Assembly (NCBI GenBank): GCA_018389105.1
Contig: JACATO010000989.1
Span: 124,001-188,000 of the forward strand
Length of the DNA: 64,000 bases
Reading direction: 5' to 3'
Source of the DNA: Nautilus pompilius
Lineage: Eukaryota > Mollusca > Cephalopoda > Nautilida > Nautilidae
A program made the position numbers and the translations under genes. Below the pieces are notes generated by a model, which searched no databases, was not told the origin of the DNA, and saw only the letters and a list, made by a program, of their open reading frames with translations. Below are positions 13,001-24,300 of the stretch, one piece after another (position 1 is the stretch's first letter; every line of letters begins with the position of its first letter).

Positions 13001-16000
13001 AAATAATGCTGAGGTAGGCTTTGGCATTCATTTTGTCTGCTAAAAAGGACCAAGGATCCCGGGGTATACCAGTAAAACACATCCCAAACCCTGACTCCAC
13101 CATCAGGGGCCTGGGCAGTAGGGAACTCACAAAAGGGGTTGTTGAGTGATTAGTGTGGCTTTCTCTAAATCTGCCCTCTCCCATCTGTGCACAGAAAGGG
13201 TAAAGCATGACTCACCAGACCACATCACTTTTTTCCACCCCTCCTCAGTCCAATGTCTGCGCTCCTAACACCACACGAGGCGTCTTTTCATGTTGTAACT
13301 ATATCAGTGGTTTATGCAATGGTTTCCCACTGCCAAATCCATTTGTTGCAATGTTCTTATCAAGATATGGCTGGAGACAGTGTGGATTGCCCTCCACTGA
13401 ATGTCTATGTCATTGGCTTATTGTTTCGAGGACAGTTGAACTTCATTATCCTGTCTAACCGCCTTTCTCTTCTTTCTGTCACTACGTGTTTGCAGCCATA
13501 ATTCCCTCTCACAACAGACATTTCTTCAACTTTTACCATTGCTGATAAACTCAAACAACAGTCTTGAAACAGCCTACCAACAAAACTGTCTTAGCCACTT
13601 TGGCACCTACTATCATACCTCTTTCAAATGCTTTAATATCTTTGTCTTTCATATCTGTTAAAACAAAAGCAAATGTACATATATAGTGCTTCAAAGATCA
13701 TCTGACAGCATATGATCAACTTAATTTGCATCTGCAGCTCAGGTCAGACACAAGTCTGAAAGAGTACATAGGTGCCAATAAAATGGCTAGCCAGTGCATA
13801 TTTAAACTGCTTATTTACATATGGAAAAACTTAATTTTAATTCTTGCAACATATAAATCCAAACATCCAGCTAAACTGATAAGATATGCTTTAGAACAAA
13901 ACAATCTTGGATGATGACTTTGGATAAGTAAAATTGGTTATCAACTCATATGTATTTTATCTGGTGATTTTAATGTAGACTAAATAAAAAACAGGTAAAC
14001 AAGCTAACCTTTGCTTGTTCTGAATTTTTATGACCTTATCATATGATCTATTTTTTAGAAAAAAATTGTAAATTTAAATGTGAATTCATGTTTTCATTTA
14101 AATGTCCCTAGCACGGGCGCTCGCACACACACACACATGGGTGCAAGGTTCCCTAGATAAAACTAGACAGGGCATTTCTCACCACCTCATTGGTGAATTG
14201 ATTACAGAACATGTTAGTCACCATCATCAGGATTGCTGAAATGTAGGTTCTCCAATTAGTCTTACTAACAAAGTGATAAAAAATACCCAACAACCATGGT
14301 GTTTCTTTCATCAGGAATTTTTAACCCTCATTTCTTAGATGAATATGGTTATAGTTTCTTCTTCATCCAAGCTCTGCCATAATAATGAAATAAATGAGTG
14401 CTAACAGCTTTCACATTACACAATTCAACACCAATCTATGATTCACTACATTAACCTAACCAGTGGTTGGTCAATTTTTTTTTTTTTTTTTAAAGTTTCC
14501 AAGACAACGCTTTTCTGTTCTTACGTAAGTAATCATCAATGGTTAAGAAATGAAAAGAGAATTCACTCTGTGTTTTTATTTAAACTTCCCAGATTGGAGA
14601 GGACAGAGTTGAAAGGTTGACTTAGCTGGTGACTCTCTCAGGGTTATCTTCTCTTTTCAATGCTAAGGACATTGTTCAAATGAAACCCAGCTGGATACCA
14701 TTACAATGATGCAGGTTTCATACAAATCTTCCTCATATTTCCCTTATTAAACAAGTAGCCATATTCAGAGTATCAAGGTCTATTAAGTGCATTTTAGAAA
14801 AGGGAGAAAATTTGTGCCAAGGATATTTTTCCAGTGTTGACAAGACGAATTCTAGTTTTATCAGTGCTTAGTGTATTCTTTCTTTTTCTCCTCTAAGAGC
14901 AATCTGTACAAGAAAATATTTGTTCCTTTTTTGTGTGTGTTTCAGGGAGACTATATCTCTAAATGTTATCATCAGATTAGAAATATATGATAAAGAAGGT
15001 GTTATTTGTGTTTGTGTTAAAAATGTTGCAACCAATGTAATTACTGTAAAACTAAAATAGAATTCCTACTTAAAAATAAACTAAAAAAAGATAAATAAAT
15101 GAATAACTTCAAAAGGTGGTTTGTTTAACCCTTCATGTACTGCATCAAATCTTACCTCACAAAGACTGTGCTCCCAGCATAGAAACAGTAATATTTATGT
15201 TGAACTGGCCGTATATTTACATAACACATTCATAGTGCAATTCACGTGGGATTGAAGCAAAATGGATTTCTAGTCATTAAAAAGATTAATGAGAAAGGTA
15301 CTACATGTGGCACAGTCCCTATAGCTCACCCTGTACTGAGTAAACAGATTCTGAAGGGTTGTGCACACACCAGGTAGTATACAAAGGGTTAATCAGAAAT
15401 CGGAGCAAAGGAAAGTCAGCGGTACTCACTGTAACTTGTCAAATCCTGACTGCCCTGTATGGTGCAGGAGATCTGTCAGGTGGGCTGTGAACCACCAGCT
15501 GCTAAAGTAGGAGCTACAGAAATAAAAGTAAATACAAACTAAAAAAAAAAAAAAAAGAGAGAAAGAAACAAAATTTTATATATTTAAAAATAAATACCTT
15601 TTCTTAAGAATCCAGAAAGACACTTTCATTTTAATTTTTTGCCTACTTTATTCCTCAAATTTCCAATAGTTAAACAATAAAAACTGAAACAAAAAGATTA
15701 ACAATAATGGGCATGTGTGGAATTATTTAGATTTTTTTTTAAAATGTAAAACAGTAAGAGCCAGTGCCAAAATCTTGAAGTTGATGTAAAACTATTGCAG
15801 TACCTATAACGAAATATATCTAAAACCAAGTGAAAAGATCGTGCTGGAGGAAGACATTACAAATTTTGAAGTTTAATGCACTTAGCATCAAAATAATCAT
15901 TTCCATAATCTACAACTGCAAATTGAGGCTGTGAATCCAATCCAATGCACCAGTAGGATGGAGCAATAACAAACAATAATCAGTACTGATTAGTATGATA

Positions 16001-18330
16001 AAATGCTAAAGATATACAATAAAAAGATTAATGAAATATCTAAAACTACCAAATCAAATAAATAAGTGATGTCCAACTTCTTTGAGCAGGACACAGGCAT
16101 TTTAGTTTTTCCAATAAAGTATACATTTTGTAGATTACCAGCAAGCATAAATCCTCAACAGAAGATAAGTAAATATACACACTATTAGCTGATTCCTGAT
16201 TTGTAAATAGCTACTAGTGCAGATAAAATAATTTTTTTTAAAAAGTAATTCATGAATGTTACCTGCTGTCTTGAATAACCTGATGGATGTCATATTCCAA
16301 AGCAGCCCTCAAAATGTTATCCAAGTGACCAAGCTGTCTTTCATCAGAAAAAACACTTATGCATTCCTAGAGAACAGAAGTAAAAAAAAATAATCAGTGT
16401 TTATAATGAAAATATAGCAAAAATTCACATAAGAAATTTATTCTAACACAGTAAAAACTTAAACATGCCAGGAAAAGCAGATTTTTCTAAACGCAAGGTA
16501 AAAATCCACAGAAAGAACGTCAAAGCAGAAATCGACAAACCTGTATGTATTCGTGTAGGTCCACATTCTTTATTGTTGGTTTGGTGTACAGCAGTTTAGA
16601 CATCAACATGTGATACCATGTCTCACAGAAATCCCTCAGTTCATAAAACACAGTTTCCTGGCCACACAAGATCTGTAGACAGAGAACAAAAGATGGTGGG
16701 GGTCACAGAAAAACTCAGCAATTTACGTTCAGCTCAAGGACGACTTGGCTTTACTTCAAACAGTAAATTTACCTTGGCCAAAGTTTGTAGGTACTCGTTG
16801 GCACTGAAGTCGCCGCTGTCCAATCTACTCCTGCACTCGGCCTGCCAGTGATGCCACTTCATTTCAAAGTCAGCAAGGGAAAATCCTTGAGCCGACTGCT
16901 GCAATAGGAAGCCAACGTTGTTAGAGAAATGTTCAGAAACATATCGAGATGCAATCATCATTTCAAAACAAAACGAAACTTGTTAAATGGTTTCTACTCG
17001 TCACCAGAGGCGCTGGAGCGCAATGCATTCCAAACATTATTGCCATCAGTCACTGCCAAAAAAAAAAAACCAACTGGTGTTTATTTGTTCTCTGCTTGTT
17101 TTTATGACCAGTGCGGCATAACTCATAGAAGGATGCTCACTTGAAATCTTGGTATATCACAGAAGCGAGTAAGCAAGCATCAGTTTTTACAACTGATTCT
17201 TGAAAGCAACAAAGAGTAGCTCACCACGAATTGTGGCATTCTCTTCATTATTCCTTCCATGCTCCTGAAGCTGTCTAGATGCCGGTTTGAGTGTAAAAGC
17301 AGCATTTGTCTTCCATCATCCACTCTCCCCTGCAGCACCAGGCGGTAAATCTGACAAAGAAAAAGTTAAATAAAACATTTTTTTTGTTTGCTTTGCTCAT
17401 CAAGAAATTTAAATCTTTCAAAAGCATTGGATGATTGACTTAGTGGTAGAAAAATACGACTGCTCCAACAGCTCTCATATTTATTTTACTTAAAATATAT
17501 TAAAAGGTTTTCCTTATAACACAGAACTCTCATAATGATACCAGCTCAATATTTATGAAAAAAAAAAAAAAAGAAAGAAAATTTTAATTTCCTACTGTTA
17601 CTAAGTTCTAAGTTTTTAATGAAACAGCACCGGTCCAGTGGTAGACTAATGAGCCATTACAGCTGAGGACCCTGAGTTCAAAGTACTCCCCTAGCACGGT
17701 TTCTGTCTGCTCTAGTTCACCAGCTGGCCACATGGGTTTCCACCACTTTACTCCAACATCTAAAAAATGAAGAGCTCTAGTATGGACTGTTAGCCATGCA
17801 GCCGACCTCTCTCCACACCTTGTTCTCCCCTCCAGGTTCAAAGGAGGTTTACAATGTTTTATTAACAATATGCTCAGCATAAAATTTTTTAAAAAAAGTC
17901 TAATAAACAAATATTCAGTGATAATGAGAGAGATAATGTATACATATGTCTTTTTGATATCAGCTAAAGCTGGTTCATGTAGTATGGCAGTGAGAGATGA
18001 TACCAACCAAAATCAAGGTTAGTAGGGATATACTGAGGCTAGTGAATCCTCAACATTTTCTCGGCGTTGCATAATCTTAGTTTAGATTTTCAATGAAAAT
18101 GAAACATGATTAAGTTTGTGGAAAAAATCTGAGTTTTCAGTAAAACTGTATTAAATTCAATCAAAGTAAATTAAATTGATTGCTGAGAAAGTTAAATTCT
18201 TTAAAAAAAACAACAAAACATTTGCAGTATTGAAAATGTATTGTTCAGTATAAAAGGTGGTACTGAATTCAGTTGTGAGCATTCTGGCAGGGATGAGAAT
18301 CCTGGCACACAATCAGACTGCTGATTGTCG

Positions 18331-18364
<34 letters not shown>

Positions 18365-21300
18365 TGAGAGACATCAACCATCAAGTCTTCTACCTCAGAC
18401 TGTTAGCCACAAACTGAGAACATTTATTATGCATAACCATTAAGTAAAAAAAAGCAAAAAAAAAAAAAAAACAACATCAGACTTTCCCAAAGAGACTGCC
18501 AATGACTTTCTGAAGCCAGCTGTTCTAAAGATTTTCCAGTTAGGTAGTTAAGACTCCCAAATGCAACCCTAACCCTACCATACTATGTTCATCTGGCAGA
18601 GAGATAGATTCAAACTGTCCTCAGCAATAACTCCACCACCAAAAAATAGGCAACAATATATACAATGTCACCACTGCTGTTATGAAGCCACCACTCAAAT
18701 CTGAAAAAGAATATTCCAGCCCGCAATGCTGTTTTGCTTGCTTCCATGAAACTTCAAGGGCATTTCTGCAGATTTTTGTCACTTTGAAATGGTCTTTCAA
18801 CAATTACATCACAAATTCATAAATCCAAGAAAAGCAGATCCACATGAAACCTAATGTAAATTTTGTCATTAGAAGAATTAGTGACACATTTTGTGCGTGT
18901 TTCTGTGACTTTGGAGAGACTTTGCTGTGGTTTTTCTGTCGTTAGACCATTTATGTAAGGTTTAATCAGTTTTATTTACCACTCCAGATAGAGAAGGCCC
19001 AAAAACTAGCATTGCAAATGTGTGTAGAGCTAATCCTTCAAATAAATGTCAATAAGAGGAGGCCACTGGTTAGGCTAGTGGACTAATGAAGTTGATTGAG
19101 GACCCAAGTTCACTTCCTGGTTAGGGTCTGCTCAGTTTGGTGTACCTCCCTGCCGTGTTTCCTTCTCGTTTGCCATCATGTGAATTTCCTCTGATTTCTT
19201 TGCCCATCTAAAAGTGAAAAGTTCCAATAGAGATTTCCCTACCAAAGTTGGGAGTGCTGAGCTCCCATAGTGCGGGATGGCATTCTCTAATGAATAACCA
19301 CAGCTGAGGCAGAAGACTGGAGAACCAAAAAAAAAAAAAAAAAAAGTTAACCGATTCTCAATTGTCTTTCTTCAGTAGCCCCTTTAAGGGTTTATTCTGC
19401 ATTTTGGTCCAGTGTAATTAATTAGCCATAAGCAGAGAGTTAATTTTCTGGAAAACTGAAATTAAATTTTTAGCAAGCAGTCTTCAAATTCTTATAAATA
19501 TGATGGTATGAGCACAAGTCTATACACACTGCTTCCCAGTAGCCTGGATGAACATCTGGCCTTTCCTCCATCAAGATTTCTTCAGCTAAATAGCTTCCTT
19601 TGGTAAAATGGCACTGTATCCACTCTCTTAACTGACCCAGTACCACTCCAGCTTTAAAAAATAAATAAATGAATATTTCATCAAGCAAAGCTATTATTCA
19701 ACAAATGTTCATATTTTTCTAGCTTTCCAATTGTTAGAAAAGAGTAACATTTTTTTTATTTATACTTTTAAAAATTAATTGCTGTTACATTTTAAATATT
19801 ATAAGCTCACATAGGAAATATTATTATCATTATTTAAAACTAATAATAATAAGAGTTACTAAGAGTGTCCCCAAAGGACTTTTTAAAATTATGCAGTGCA
19901 CTTTCTTAACAACTGTCAGAGAATAACACATCAGACTGATAGCTGCCACGTCATGTTTGACAATGGCCACTATTTCTGGCAATATGAGAGTGGCATCTGC
20001 TCAATTAATTAATTCAAGTGAAAATAGTTCAAGTTGAGTTATCTGCCCGTGCTATATCAGCCCTCTGCACGACTTCCCATAGGCTCAAATGGTCAAGACC
20101 ATTCCACATGCCAAGAGCCACACTAGATTATATTCCAATTTAAAAATAAAAAAAAAATCTATGATAAAACCCATACAATAATTTAAATACCTCATAAGTG
20201 TCTAGTCATATTTCTAGTTAAAATATTTAAAGTGAGCAAAATTTTATTTAATGTTTCTGAAACAAAACAACTCATTTGCACCAACAGCCATCACTGCCAC
20301 TGGCCAGAATCCGCCTGCTGTCTTACACATGGAGAGATAACTCATCTTCACAGGTAAGCGCACTCTCTCTCGAGGAAAAATGTTTTAACTTAGAGACCTT
20401 GTCAATCCTCATTCAGAAAAAAAAACAAAACAAACTCTTTTAAAATTCAAAGTGGAGTTGATTGTATTTCTGCTTTTGACAAACTAATTGTGGCTAGAAG
20501 AAATCCACCACTGTCACAAACCGCTCTTTCTAGATGTCTGGTATCGGCATCAAACTGCCACTGTGCTGGTTGTTGTCCTAGACAGAAAATGTTTTCCAGA
20601 TATTGTATGGTAAAATCAACTAAACCTAACCCAGCTCTCGCAATTGCCACGTCCTCTGGATTCCAAGAGAACAGATACTTCTCCATAATATAAATAAACT
20701 GTAAAATAAAACACTGACTTACTGGGTGATTTATCTATAAACATGATTTCACACAAATTCCAAATAAGCTCAATAACTGTAAAAATCTGCAGTTGATTAT
20801 CATTGCTGACTTTCTGCTTCTCATCAATGGTGGACTCTGAATTTTAAAAAAAAAATTTGAAACTAAATAAATGATTAAAACTAAAGAAGTTTTCTCAAAT
20901 ATTTATAGCTAGAAACAACCAAATGCTGCAAACATTTCCTCAGCTCAAAAAAGTTGGAATTCAGGAAACTCTCATCATTCTGTTGTTTGTTTGCTTTTAA
21001 GTTGAAGGCCAAATTTATAATTCTAACACAAGTTACCAGAAAAATTAATGGATGCGTTTGATAAGCCAGTGAATTAGAATATGAACAGACATTAAAGACT
21101 AAAAAATCTTTTACTTCAAACTTTAACTCAAAGAACGTTCAGAAAGAAAGTTAACCATTAAAAATAAATATTTAGCAGATTAAAAGTTAGTTTTGTAGAT
21201 AATAATAACAGAAATGAGAGAATCTAGACCACCCACTTTTAATGATAAATTACAATAATAAATGGAAAATATAATATGGATAATATGTTTGTTGACAGAA

Positions 21301-24300
21301 ATTTTAAACTGCCAAAAAACTTATCTTTTTAAAGTTATTTCTTTATTGAAAGGGTTAACAAATTATTTATAATCTACCCAAGATGAAAAAAAAACAAATC
21401 CAGAAATGCAAGTCTTAATGCAGGGAAAATGATGACTTACCATTATATTCAACTAAGCAATCTAATAGAGAGGTCAATAGCCTATTTAACAAGCAAGGGG
21501 AGGAAAAACTAAAATATTTGGTAACAGTTCTACAATATAACTAACCTTAGGAATAAACACAATTACAGATTTAAAAACTGAAAATACATGCATTGTGGAT
21601 GTAGTCAGTCCATGAAAAAATAAACAGGGCTCACTGGCGGTTACTATGAATGTAGCCAGCCCTGTAGAGATACAGGGCTAACTGTGGGCACATTTTTTTC
21701 CCTTAATGTATAATGTAAAATACATGGCATAAATATAGTTAGAAATCTAATCCCTTTGCTGTCATTTTTCTTTCATATTGATGACAGACAGGTTGGAAAT
21801 TTCCAAAGACAATTTCAACAATAAATAAAGAAACTAGTTAATATAGACATGCTGTGAAAATATTAATATACACAAATAAAGCTATATGGTATGAAGTAGT
21901 TAAATCATTTCATTCTGAATATTTCTCTTCAAGGTATTAAACTCAGATACCATTGTATTTTTGTTAAGATAACATAAAGCAATAAACAAAGAAGTGTGAT
22001 CTTAACTTTAAAACAGATACTGTTGAATAAATTGTAAAGAAGTAGAATGAATCAACATATGAAACAAACTAAGTTTCAGCTGCAAGAACAAACTGAAGAA
22101 GGCAGTAGAAGAGAAGTTAATAAAAGCTGTAATGCTTCACTTTCAGTCCAATAATATTATACTAGTGACAGAACAAAATCAAGGCAGGTAACAAGCACTT
22201 ACCAGCTTCTGCTTGCAGTGCCATACTGCATGCTTTCAGTGTGGCCCTGTACTGTCTGCTAACATTCAATAAGCTATGAGAGAAAAAGAAAGAATGTTCA
22301 TTAAAATATTTCGTTTAAAGCAAGACATTTCATTTCTGCATTCAACTTTTCTTTTCAATGATTAGATGCACAATACAAAATATATTCTGGCCTGCAAGTG
22401 CTTTCCTTGATATTCCAACCTAAAATTAAAGCAATAGACAAAGAAATTTGGTCTTTAACTTTAAAACAGATATTGCTCAATGAATTATAAAGTTGGATGA
22501 ATTAAGAGATGAAAATAAGCTAAGTTTTGGCTAAACTAAAAACAGTAGAACAGGAGTTAATAAAAGTTGTAAAGCAAAAAATTTTTTTAAAAAATTAAAG
22601 CAACACATCATAAAACAGCCAACCAAGCAGATGATAATCCCAATTTTATTAATCATGTTTATTTCAGCCTTTAAAACATTAAAATTTAAAATGTTATCAA
22701 TAATTTATTTTGATTACTTCATAAACACGCAGATTCATAGTCATACGGTACAGCAGAAAATCTCACTTCATATTAAAAGATGTTAAGTTTCTTCTGTCAT
22801 TAGAGAACTGATGTTTATAGTAAAACTAAAAATCCCCAACTTACTTGGCTTTTGAAGCTGATTCAGCCATTTGTTGCTGAAGTGTTATGAAGATGTCTGA
22901 TTTAAAAAAAAAAAGAATATGGTAATACAAACATGTCAATACAAAAATAAACAAACATCCTACGTTCCACTAATCTTCATCATGTGCATGTACATAGGTA
23001 ACTGGACAGGTTATATGTTTTAATCGTGCAAAGTGAGTATAGCCGCTTGGTTGTGGCTGCAAACATGTGCTCCGATGTCTACGTATCAGCAGACCAAATA
23101 TTACAAACTTCAATTTGGAAAGAATCTATTCTCATTGGTGACAGAGGGAAATCCCACACAAAATAGATTGGTACATAAGAAAATGAGACAAACATGCCAC
23201 TGGCCATAAGTAATTCCATAAACATCATAACAGTATATGTGCGTGTACGCACACACTCTCAATTATTTTTAAGGTGATGGATGTCCATGTGCAATAAGCA
23301 CTGGCCTCAACAGTACCCAGGTGACTAATTAGACTCAATTAGATTTCTTTAACATGTAGTAATGTTTACCCCTTCCACCGGGTAATAGCAACAAATATTA
23401 ATAAAAATATATATTAAAATAAAGCAAAAGAAAGGTCTGTTCAGACCACCCACCAAATTTTTGTGTCAAAAGATCTTTTGAAATAATGACATACTGTCTC
23501 AGCCATAATAGTTCCTATCTTATTTTTAATTTATATGAATAGCAACAAATAGATGATGCAAAAGCAGAATATGCATAATGCATGTGATTGTTTTCATGTA
23601 CTGATGCCTACAAAAGAAGAAACCCTGGTAAAGGAGCATAGTGCCACAATAATCTGCTAGAAAACATTGCCTGTCCTGCCCCATGTAGGACCCAGCACTT
23701 CCAACTTAAGCAAGGAAAGGAGAAAAACCCTGTGGCCAGCTGGTAAAGAAGAAACCATACAAAACTGAATTGGTGCCCCAGAGGAATGAAACTCTGGCAC
23801 TTGACCATAGCCATCCCAATAACTTACCACTGGACCATCATGCCACCTGTATTGCTTACCCTTGGACTGCAATACCATGACATCCTACACAATACAAACT
23901 TCTTTAAGTTATTTTCCTTTCGTTATATTTCAAAATCATTTGCAAGTGTAAAATTATTCATTTCACCATCAAATCACAAAAACAACTGGACTGAAATGTC
24001 CTGTTAAAAGTAAAAAAAAACAACAAAAAAATAAATTACAAATAAAGAATGGGGAGGCAGATATTTCAAAAAGTGAGTGATTATACGTTTAATCCAAATC
24101 TAACAGCAAATAGTCAGATTATTATTCTTAAGAAAAAATATCAAGTAGTCATCTCAAAAATACAAATACCTCCACTTGAGTTGACTACTCCTGTAATGTG
24201 TGAACTCACAACAGGCTGCAGATTTGTCTATATCTTATATTTTCTGTTGTTTCAGGTATTAAAAATAAAATAAGAACAAAAAAAAAAAACAATTTTAGAA

